From Chitinophagales bacterium (GTDB lineage Bacteria; Bacteroidota; Bacteroidia; Chitinophagales; UBA2359): 64,000 nt of DNA. The stretch is taken from contig JAEUUX010000146.1 of assembly GCA_016787295.1 (NCBI GenBank), positions 1-64,000 on the forward strand. Reading direction: 5' to 3'. Both the position numbers and the translations under genes were made by a program. The stretch's first letter is position 1. Every line of letters begins with the position of its first letter. The notes under the pieces were generated by a model that searched no databases, was not told where the DNA came from, and was given only the letters and a program-made list of their open reading frames with translations. Shown piece by piece: positions 54,314 through 61,795 of this stretch.

Positions 54314-56791
54314 CTAATAAGGGTCTACATCGATGACCAATTGTACGGATTTAAAATCCTTTTGTGTGGCAATTTGTTGCATACTTTGTCTCAAAATTTG
54401 TTTGCTTTGGTGCAAAGATGCTGTATTTCGGGCTATTTTTAGGATAACTTGGCGCAAAAATAGGTTGCGGATTCGGGCAATGAGCGGCACAGTAGGACCC
54501 AAAACACCTGTTTTGATATGATGCTGGAGGTGTCGCACCAACTGCACGGCGGCTTGTTGCACGATATTGCTATCTTTGTGTTTGAGTGTTATTACAATTA
54601 AACGTGTAAAAGGCGGGTAATGGTATTGTTGGCGTTCGTATAGTTCAGTTTGGTAAAATGTGGCATAGTCATTCTGGAGAACATTGTCCAAAATGCGGTG
54701 GGCGGTGTTGTGGGCTTGTATCAATACTTTGCCTTGCTGGTCACGCCTGCCCGCTCGCCCGCTGACTTGGGTCATGAGCTGAAAAGCGCGTTCGGAAGCT
54801 CTAAAATCGGGATAAGCCAGCAATTGGTCGGCACTAAGGACGACTGACAGATTAACATTGTCAAAATCTAAACCTTTGGTGACCATTTGGGTTCCTACCA
54901 AAATTTGTAGTTTGTTGTTTTCAAAATTGGTGATAATTTGCTCAAAACCGTGTTTTGTACGGGCTGTATCCAAGTCTAACCTTCCTATTTGCACGGCTTT
55001 ATCGACAAAAAATGCCTGAAGTTCATCTTCTATTTTTTCGGTTCCGAAGCCTTGTATCTGCAAACGAGTGCTTTTGCAGGAATCACAATGGGTGATGTAG
55101 GGGCGTTTATAGCCGCAATAATGGCAGCGCAATTCGTTGGAATTTTTGTGATAGGTTAGACTAACATCACACTGTACACATTGGGGAATCCATTCGCAAT
55201 CGGCACACAATAGGTAGGGTGAATAACCGCGTCGATTTTGAAATATAATAGCTTGATGTCCTTGTGCAACGGTTTGCTGGAGGGTTTCGATGAGGTATCT
55301 TGAAAAATGGGATTGCATTGCCTTGTTTTGGGTGGCTTGGCGTAGGTCTATGAGTTCGATTTTTGGCAAATCGACACCCCCAAAACGTGTCATCATGCTC
55401 ACTAAACCATACTTGTCGGTGGAGGCATTGTAGTAGCTTTCCAAAGAAGGAGTAGCAGATCCAAGAATGACTTTGGCTTTGTGTAAATTGGCTAAATAAA
55501 TGGCGGTATCACGTGCGTGGTAGTAGGGTGCGGGGTCGTGTTGCTTGAACGAAGGGTCGTGTTCTTCGTCAACAACCACTATGCCCAAATTTTGGAACGG
55601 TAAAAAAACGGCTGACCGCGCTCCCAAAACAACTTTGTATTCTTGCTGTAAGACTTTGTGCCAAATTTCGACACGTTCTTGGTCATTGAAACGTGAATGA
55701 TATACGCCAATATCGTTGCCAAAAACTTTGCGCAAACGGGCTACCATTTGAGCTGTTAGGGCGATTTCGGGAAGAAGATAAAGCGCTTGTTTGCCTGCGG
55801 CTAAGGTTTCTTGGATAAGTTCGATGTAGAGTTGTGTTTTGCCACTCGCCGTAACGCCATGTAGTAGCACTACTGTTTTGGTTTGTAGTTGTTGTTGTAA
55901 ATCTGTCAAGGCAGTTCGTTGAAAATCGGCTAAAACATAAGTAATAGGTTCTTCGGCATGTTGGGCGGAGGGTGAGTTTAAACGGCTCACGGCTTTTGGG
56001 GTTTCGATAAAAACACCTTTTTTGAGCAAAGTTTTCAGGACGGAATCGCTTACATCGACTTTTTCTAACAAATCTTTTTTGAGTATGCTATCTTTTTGAG
56101 TGGTTTTGCTCAAATGCAAAAAAGCCATGAGCAGCATGAGTTGTTTTTCAGTGTTTTTATTTTTTTGTAATTGTTCTAACAAGTCTTGGAGTTGGTCTGT
56201 TTGTTCATATAGGGGCGAAAGAGAAAGGTAGGTTTGCAGTTGTGGCTTGTAGCGTTCGACCAATTCTTCTTGAATAAACAAAACACCTTTTTCGAGCAAG
56301 GATTTGACGGTGAGCATCACATTTTTGGTTTCCAAGATAGTTTGTGCTTCTTCGAGAGTAAGTTCTTGGCGCATGGATAAGGCTTCGGCAATCAAAAATT
56401 CTTGGTCGTCGAGCAGGTCAAAATCGTTGGCATGGTCGGGATTGAGGATAAGTTTGGTTTGACTCGAAAGTTTAAAAGCAGTGGGCAAAGCGGCTTGCAT
56501 GACTTCGCCTTCGGTACATATATAATAATCTGCCACCCATTGCCACAGTCGTAGGGCATTGGGCGGCACTATGGGGCGGTCGTCAAGAATGTTGCTAATG
56601 GTTTTTAAGGTAAGATTAGCAGGTATTTCGCCGTCGTATAGGTGTTTGACGATACCTGCATATACCCTTTTGGCACCAAACTGCACCTCGACACGCATAC
56701 CGTTTTGCAAGGTATTGGCTAAATGGTCGGGAACAATATAGGTAAAATCTCCACTAAGAGACAAAGGAACTATGACTTGAGCTAGTAACAT
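54314..56791 (-). CDS. priA: Primosomal replication protein PriA (helicase)
   Basis: Restarts collapsed replication forks by loading the primosome. 825 residues: N-terminal DNA-binding domain (LAQVIVPLSLSGDFTYIVPD), Walker A HGVTASGKTQLYIELI, the DEEHDPSF Walker B box, GSATPSLESY, eight zinc-binding cysteines in CADCEWIPQCVQCDVS and CHYCGYKRPYITHCDSCKS, and the helicase C motif TQMVTKGLDFDNV and QVSGRAGRRDQQG. The frame opens at a TTG (56803); the ATG at 56791 is chosen. It is followed downstream only by repeat D and terminators. Confidence 0.96.
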   Translation of the reverse strand: MLLAQVIVPLSLSGDFTYIVPDHLANTLQNGMRVEVQFGAKRVYAGIVKHLYDGEIPANLTLKTISNILDDRPIVPPNALRLWQWVADYYICTEGEVMQAALPTAFKLSSQTKLILNPDHANDFDLLDDQEFLIAEALSMRQELTLEEAQTILETKNVMLTVKSLLEKGVLFIQEELVERYKPQLQTYLSLSPLYEQTDQLQDLLEQLQKNKNTEKQLMLLMAFLHLSKTTQKDSILKKDLLEKVDVSDSVLKTLLKKGVFIETPKAVSRLNSPSAQHAEEPITYVLADFQRTALTDLQQQLQTKTVVLLHGVTASGKTQLYIELIQETLAAGKQALYLLPEIALTAQMVARLRKVFGNDIGVYHSRFNDQERVEIWHKVLQQEYKVVLGARSAVFLPFQNLGIVVVDEEHDPSFKQHDPAPYYHARDTAIYLANLHKAKVILGSATPSLESYYNASTDKYGLVSMMTRFGGVDLPKIELIDLRQATQNKAMQSHFSRYLIETLQQTVAQGHQAIIFQNRRGYSPYLLCADCEWIPQCVQCDVSLTYHKNSNELRCHYCGYKRPYITHCDSCKSTRLQIQGFGTEKIEDELQAFFVDKAVQIGRLDLDTARTKHGFEQIITNFENNKLQILVGTQMVTKGLDFDNVNLSVVLSADQLLAYPDFRASERAFQLMTQVSGRAGRRDQQGKVLIQAHNTAHRILDNVLQNDYATFYQTELYERQQYHYPPFTRLIVITLKHKDSNIVQQAAVQLVRHLQHHIKTGVLGPTVPLIARIRNLFLRQVILKIARNTASLHQSKQILRQSMQQIATQKDFKSVQLVIDVDPY

Positions 56792-57010
56792 AGAAAAAAC
56801 CAATAGGGAAAACGGAAATGAAACAATAAGTATTTTTATTCCAGAAATTGCTACGTTTATGTAGTACTACATTTTTTGTTGCCAAAAATGACAAATGGTG
56901 ATTCTTTTTTTCGCCTTGCAACAATGCTCAACGGTATTTTTAAAAAAATCTGGACGCAGACAAAGGAGAAAGTATTGTGGTACGGAAAAATGTTATGGTT
57001 CTAATTGCCA

Positions 57011-58045
57011 TTACATCAAAATACCATTATGGGGTTTAATTGGTGGTGGCAAATCTTTTTCGCGCAACATTTCGCGCAGGTCAATTTCAATAGTTCTACA
57101 AATAGACATAGTGGGAATATCGTTTGCCATGCCTTGAAATGGATTTTCTGAATAATCACCCACTAATTCCATCATTACATAAATCCAACCAATAATTACT
57201 GTAATGGGAATAGAAAGCCATAAACCCAAATTGTTCACTTTCATCAATTCGGGAATCATACTAAATGGCAATAATATTACAAATAATCCGACAAAATAGC
57301 GACTCATATTGGCATATTGGCGCGGCAGTGGAGTCTTTTTAATTCGTTCATTTTTACCTTGATGTTCGTAAAAACTGCGCAAAATGCCTACCATTTCCAT
57401 GTGACGAAAATCTTCAATAAGACCTTGTTCGCGGATTTCGGATAGATCTCTGGATTGTTCATTGATAATTTGTGCGGCTACATTTTGACAGGCAATTAAT
57501 CGGTCATATTCATCTGGAAGTAAAAATTGTTTTAGTTCGTTTTCTGTCACCTCGTCACCAAGCAACCCTATTCCAAAGTCTTTTTGATGACGAAGAACGG
57601 TTTCAGTCAAATGTCCTCCTTGGCTAATATGTTCCCACATCGAAGGAATAAGTAGCTGGCTTCGGTGAGCATATAGCCAAGCAATATGTCGATATATTAG
57701 TCGTTGTTTGATAGCATGAATTTCGTGTTGACTTATTTTCTTTTCAGAAAAAAAATTGCTTACAAAGCCATCAACCATCATACCCCAAGTACGGCTATCA
57801 TTGACAATGCCGCCCCAATTTTTACGGGCTTCCCACATGCGGTCATACGATTGATTGTTCTTAAAACCAGCATAAAATGCAACCGCTGTACCTATCACTG
57901 ATACAGGTAGCCATGGGACATCTACTTGAATAATTTTAAAATAATAGAGTATTGTTATTGTTCCTACAAAAGCTGTTAACCAGACGACGTGATGTCCAGT
58001 CCAAGCCACCATTTTGAAGAACGAAATATTTTTTGTTACTATCAT
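57011..58045 (-). CDS. Bestrophin-like (YneE/UPF0187 family) channel protein
   Basis: 344 residues with four predicted membrane segments (about 10-30, 40-58, 235-255 and 262-282) and family landmarks FYAGFKNNQSYDRMWEARKNWGGIVNDSRTW (about 57-88) and the late NPFQGMANDIPTMSICRTIEIDLREML. Bacterial bestrophin homologues form pentameric ion channels; selectivity here is unknown. It starts 23 bases after the stop of RNase G on the same strand, so it may be part of the HU-TPR-rng run. Confidence 0.87.
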   Translation of the reverse strand: MIVTKNISFFKMVAWTGHHVVWLTAFVGTITILYYFKIIQVDVPWLPVSVIGTAVAFYAGFKNNQSYDRMWEARKNWGGIVNDSRTWGMMVDGFVSNFFSEKKISQHEIHAIKQRLIYRHIAWLYAHRSQLLIPSMWEHISQGGHLTETVLRHQKDFGIGLLGDEVTENELKQFLLPDEYDRLIACQNVAAQIINEQSRDLSEIREQGLIEDFRHMEMVGILRSFYEHQGKNERIKKTPLPRQYANMSRYFVGLFVILLPFSMIPELMKVNNLGLWLSIPITVIIGWIYVMMELVGDYSENPFQGMANDIPTMSICRTIEIDLREMLREKDLPPPIKPHNGILM

Positions 58046-58068
58046 GGTAGGTCAATAAAAAATGTATT

Positions 58069-59619
58069 CTACAACTTAATATCCTCATTATGAGAATCAT
58101 AAAAACGGTAATCGGTTAGACTTAGGTTGCTATCGGAATTAACATGAATCCACTTTTTGTATTGCCAAAACCAGTGCCATTGGCGCGATTGTATGCCTTT
58201 TTTCAAATAAGCTTCGACAAAAGGATGCACCACCAAACGCAAATTCTGGTTATCCAATTCGTTGAGCAGATAAGACAAATGACCTTCTATTTCCTCTACC
58301 AACAACATAGTAGATTTCACCTTACCCAAGCCCTTGCAAGTTGGGCAAAGTTCGCCTACATTCACATCGACAGGTTCTTTGGTGCGTTCGCGTGTAATTT
58401 GCATCACATTGAATTTGCTCAACGGCAAAATGGTGTGGCGCGAACGGTCATTTTCCATCAATTCACACATGCGGCGATACAACATTTTTTTGTTGGCTGG
58501 GTCTTTGAGGTCGATAAAATCGATGACAATGATTCCACCAATGTCGCGCAGGCGCAACTGTCGAGCAATTTCGTTAGCTGCCTCAAGGTTGATAGTTAAA
58601 GCATTGAGTTCTTGGTTGCCGGTCACGGTCATTTTGTTGCCGCTATTTACATCAATAACGTGCATGGCTTCGGTTGGCTCGATAACCAAATAAGCTCCGC
58701 TTGAGAGGCTGACATTTTTACCGAAACTTGATTTTATCTGTTTAGTGACCTTGTATTGGTCAAAAACAGGCGTATTATTGGTGTGTAGCATCACGATTTT
58801 TTCTTTTTCGGGCGCTATTTCCTTAATAAAGTTCTTGATTTCGGCATACATTTCTTTGTCATTCACCACAATGCGGTTGAAGGACTCGTTGAGCAAATCG
58901 CGCAAAATACCAACTGTTTTGCTCAATTCGCTCATTACCTTAATGGGTAAATTGGCATTGCGCAACATCTTGGTCACACCTTCCCAGCGGGCTACCTGTG
59001 CATTAATGTCTTCATGTATTTCGTTGACTTTTCTGCCTTCGGCAGCCGTGCGAACAATCACCCCAAAATTGGCGGGTTTAATGCTTTCTACAATTTTTTG
59101 GAGGCGTTTGCGCTCTGCGTCTTCTTTAATTTTCTTGGAAACAGCCACCACATTGCTAAAAGGTGTTAAGACAATATAGCGTCCTGCCAAGGTGATGTCT
59201 GATGACAAACGAGAGCCTTTAGCGCCAATAGGTTCTTTGTTGATTTGTACCAACAAAGCATCGCGCTTGCCCAAAACATCGGTTATTTTGCCATTTTTAA
59301 TGATATCTGCCTCCAATTGAAAGCCTTGTAAATTTAGTGCAGCTAACTTGCCATTAATAGCCGCTGCCACATATTTTTTGAGAGACTGCAATTGCGGACC
59401 TAAATCTGTATAATGCAGAAATGCGTCTTTGTCAGACCCAATATCGACAAAAACGGCGTTCATGCTTGGAGCAGGTTTTTTGATGCGTGCTGCAAAAACA
59501 TCGCCTACTTGAAAAGGCACGTCGGTGGCTTCATGGTGCAGTTCTACCAAAGCACCATCTTCTATTAGCGCAATATCCACGCCCGTCGAGGTGGAACTAA
59601 TTATGAGTTCGCGGTTCAA
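58069..59619 (-). CDS. rng: Ribonuclease G/E family endoribonuclease
   Basis: Single-strand endoribonuclease acting in rRNA maturation and mRNA decay. 516 residues: S1 RNA-binding domain (about 35-125, VGDVFAARIKKPAPSMNAVFVDIG), the RNase H-like/5'-sensor core, catalytic aspartates in HVIDVNSGNK and GIIVIDFIDLKD, and the zinc-link CPTCKGLGKV. The frame begins at TTG 59619; Bacteroidota homologues begin with the same NRELIIS-like residues, so TTG is the real start. The 29-residue AURKAIP1-type gene lies 354 bases upstream. Confidence 0.95.
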   Translation of the reverse strand: MNRELIISSTSTGVDIALIEDGALVELHHEATDVPFQVGDVFAARIKKPAPSMNAVFVDIGSDKDAFLHYTDLGPQLQSLKKYVAAAINGKLAALNLQGFQLEADIIKNGKITDVLGKRDALLVQINKEPIGAKGSRLSSDITLAGRYIVLTPFSNVVAVSKKIKEDAERKRLQKIVESIKPANFGVIVRTAAEGRKVNEIHEDINAQVARWEGVTKMLRNANLPIKVMSELSKTVGILRDLLNESFNRIVVNDKEMYAEIKNFIKEIAPEKEKIVMLHTNNTPVFDQYKVTKQIKSSFGKNVSLSSGAYLVIEPTEAMHVIDVNSGNKMTVTGNQELNALTINLEAANEIARQLRLRDIGGIIVIDFIDLKDPANKKMLYRRMCELMENDRSRHTILPLSKFNVMQITRERTKEPVDVNVGELCPTCKGLGKVKSTMLLVEEIEGHLSYLLNELDNQNLRLVVHPFVEAYLKKGIQSRQWHWFWQYKKWIHVNSDSNLSLTDYRFYDSHNEDIKL

Positions 59620-59767
59620 TTGATTTCCTTTTTACGTTAGTAATTAACAATACAGCGCCACTTCACATTGCTATGAGGCAATGTAAGTTCCGATGATAAA
59701 AAAAACGTCGTGGAAAGTTAAAGATAGGCTAAGAGAAATGGAGAAGCATTGTGGTAACATACAACAA

Positions 59768-59810
59768 TTTGACAAATTGCCAAAGATAGGTGTTTCAGCA
59801 ATTTGTCAAA
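59768..59810. repeat. 13-base perfect inverted repeat
   Basis: TTTGACAAATTGC at 59768-59780 and its exact reverse complement at 59798-59810, with a 17-base loop. Confidence 0.8.
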
Positions 59811-59848
59811 TGGTATTTTTTGGGAAAAACAATAATAGCAAATAAGCA

Positions 59849-59923
59849 AGTGAAAAGTAAAAAATCCAAGATAATCGTCACTCCTACAGCGACAAACAAA
59901 TGGGTTATTTTTCACTTTTCACT
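59849..59923. repeat. 75-bp element with 17-base terminal inverted repeats
   Basis: AGTGAAAAGTAAAAAAT at one end and ATTTTTCACTTTTCACT at the other, one mismatch in 17, with 41 unique bases between. It is shaped like a miniature mobile element or a large hairpin. Confidence 0.65.
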
Positions 59924-59973
59924 ACTTAGCACAAGGCACACGCCTTTGTTGCGAAAAAACCTATAGGGTCAAT

Positions 59974-60063
59974 CTATTTTTTCTTATGACGGTTTTTTCT
60001 AAGACGTTTTTTACGCTTATGCGTAGCTATTTTATGTCTTTTACGTTTTTTTCCGCAAGGCAT
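59974..60063 (-). CDS. 29-residue AURKAIP1/COX24-domain protein (probable ribosome-associated)
   Basis: A 29-codon frame, ATG at 60063 and TAG at 59974, encoding a highly basic peptide that starts MPCGKKRKRHKIATHKRKK and continues R-L-R-K-N-R-H-K-K-K. This is the conserved Bacteroidota AURKAIP1/COX24-domain miniprotein, related to the mitochondrial small-subunit protein mS38, so a ribosomal role is likely. It lies between a TPR gene and rng, as in other Bacteroidota. A TACCTTTG box (60141-60134) inside the 3' end of the TPR gene could give it its own promoter. It is too short for most gene callers. Confidence 0.85.
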   Translation of the reverse strand: MPCGKKRKRHKIATHKRKKRLRKNRHKKK

Positions 60064-60098
60064 ACTAATATCTTTTTAAATGGTAAACAAATAAAAAA

Positions 60099-60953
60099 TC
60101 ACAAGCTTTTGAGCATGTTATCGATTTCGCGTGCAAAGGTAGCGTTTTTTACTAAACTTTTACACTTTTTTAATGATTCTATTGCTTTTTCTTTATTTCC
60201 TTGGCTCAAATAGGCATTTGCAAGGTAATAATAGGCTTCGGGATTGTTGGAATCGAGCTTGGTGACGTATTCGAGGCGATTAATGGCTTTGTCGGTTTGT
60301 CCCGAAATAATTGCCATTTTGCCAAGCAACAAATTGGCGGGAATATTGGTAGTATCTTTCTGAACGATTTCGCGCAGGAGCAAAACTCCTTTCATTACGC
60401 CTGCGGGATTGTTACCTGCTGCATCAATATAAGCACCCGCTAATTTAACTTGAACATCAGTATTGTTGGGTTGAAAAGCACTAAGGTGTTCGTATGCTGT
60501 AACGGTTTGGGACAATAGCATACTTCGCAAAGTAGAGTCGCTCGATATGGTGGTGGCTAAGTCTAATTGTTCGGCGGCTTTCTGCCAATTGACTTGTGTG
60601 GAGTCATACTCGGCAATTTTTCGTTGATACAAAGCCGCAATTTCCACATACTTGGCTTTTTCCCATTCAGCAGATAACTTGCGGTATAGTTCTGCTTTTT
60701 GATGAGCGTCGGGAGTTTCGGTGATTTGTTTTTCTATGGCAACAATAGCGTTTTTGTTTTCGGGAGCTATTTTTTCTTTGAGGCGTTCAGTAAGCGCTGC
60801 AACATCAATATTGACTGGTGTTGCTGCGTCGGGAGTTTCGGTGGGCATTTGAGCTGTCGGTGGTGCGACTGGTTGATGGCGTTTGGCAAATACAAACACC
60901 ATTATTAGCGCCACAAACAGCACGAAAGTTACGCTCAATTGGTTTTTATTCAT
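60099..60953 (-). CDS. TPR-repeat protein with N-terminal membrane anchor
   Basis: 284 residues: an N-terminal membrane anchor (about 8-24, FVLFVALIMVFVFAK), an Ala/Pro-rich linker, and helical repeats of the TPR type, clearest near the end (ANLLLGKMAIISGQTDKAINRLEYV and NPEAYYYLANAYLSQGNKEKAIESL, about 200-265). Such proteins scaffold complexes; the partner here is unknown, with the domain facing the periplasm if the anchor is a signal anchor. It lies 46 bases after the HU gene and 35 before the AURKAIP1-type gene. Confidence 0.85.
   Translation of the reverse strand: MNKNQLSVTFVLFVALIMVFVFAKRHQPVAPPTAQMPTETPDAATPVNIDVAALTERLKEKIAPENKNAIVAIEKQITETPDAHQKAELYRKLSAEWEKAKYVEIAALYQRKIAEYDSTQVNWQKAAEQLDLATTISSDSTLRSMLLSQTVTAYEHLSAFQPNNTDVQVKLAGAYIDAAGNNPAGVMKGVLLLREIVQKDTTNIPANLLLGKMAIISGQTDKAINRLEYVTKLDSNNPEAYYYLANAYLSQGNKEKAIESLKKCKSLVKNATFAREIDNMLKSL
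60134..60141 (-). promoter_or_regulatory. -7 box for the AURKAIP1-type miniprotein
   Basis: TACCTTTG on the minus strand inside the last codons of the TPR gene, 71 bases before the miniprotein ATG. Confidence 0.45.
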
Positions 60954-60999
60954 ACAAAAAAAGATGTATTGGGTTTGGCAGTGGTGTCAAAAGCAACTA

Positions 61000-61368
61000 T
61001 TATTCACCGTCTTCGTCATCGGCATCAGAATCGTCGGCATTTTTTTTCTTGTTACTTTGTTTAATAATGCCTTTAGCAAGATTATCGGCGCTGGTTTCTT
61101 TGATGCTTTCTACAAAAGATTTAGCAGGGCGAAAAGCTGGAATAAGGTGTTCAGGAATAACTAGGCTGGAGTTTTGATAGATATTTCTACCTATTTTTTG
61201 CGCTCGATATTTTGTAACAAAACTACCAAATCCACGTATGTAAATATCTTCCCCTTCCGAAAGACAGTCCTTCACTTCCTTAAAAAAGGCTTCCAAAGCA
61301 ACCATAACATCTACTTTCGGAATGCCTGTTTTTTCTGCAATGCGCAGTATAACGTCAGATTTTCTCAT
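61000..61368 (-). CDS. HU/IHF family DNA-binding protein
   Basis: Small DNA-bending nucleoid protein. 122 residues; the first ~95 are the HU fold (KSDVILRIAEKTGIPKVDVM, DIYIRGFGSFVTKYR, GRNIYQ, LVIPEHLIPAFRPAKSF). The arm contains I/V-P where many HU proteins have R-N-P, and the C-terminal ~25 residues form a lysine-then-acid tail (KKKNADDSDADDEDGE) not found in standard HU. The tail could modulate DNA binding or interactions. First gene of the HU-TPR-miniprotein-rng run. Confidence 0.93.
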   Translation of the reverse strand: MRKSDVILRIAEKTGIPKVDVMVALEAFFKEVKDCLSEGEDIYIRGFGSFVTKYRAQKIGRNIYQNSSLVIPEHLIPAFRPAKSFVESIKETSADNLAKGIIKQSNKKKNADDSDADDEDGE

Positions 61369-61795
61369 AATAGGTATAGCAGGTAAAAGGATAATTAATG
61401 TTGGCAGAATGGTGCATTGTATAAGTAGTTGAGGATTAAGATTTCGCTTTATTGAACGCTATCTATGACATATCGGCATTTTCAGGGCGCAAGTTAGGCA
61501 AATTTATCGCTTTGTACAAGCACTATTGTATTTTTTCTACATTTTAGGGCAAAATTAGCTATAAAATGGGGAAAAAGGCTTTTTTAAGTTAATTTTTTCA
61601 AGGATAATATGCCCACAAACCAAGCACATTATTACAAAATTTTAAGACATCTTGCTATCCAATAAACCAATAAAGAGCAATGCAATTCAACAAATTATGG
61701 TTCGTCATGGGGATAATCGCAAATACTGTGCCATTGTTGGCAGAAAAATTGTACCTTTGCACCGTCAAGATAAGTCATTATTTTTTTATTAAAAC
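61369..61795. other. Divergent intergenic region, HU and uvrA
   Basis: 427 AT-rich bases with the uvrA -7 box. On the HU side TAAATTTG (61506-61499) and TAATTTTG (61557-61550) are possible -7 boxes without good -33 partners. No gene is seen. Confidence 0.5.
61752..61759 (+). promoter_or_regulatory. -7 box of uvrA
   Basis: TACCTTTG, 36 bases before the uvrA ATG. Confidence 0.6.

Larger units (their letters stand above)
59620..59973. other. Intergenic region with nested inverted repeats
   Basis: 354 bases between the small AURKAIP1-type gene and rng. It holds two inverted repeats (listed separately) and otherwise no gene. Confidence 0.6.
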
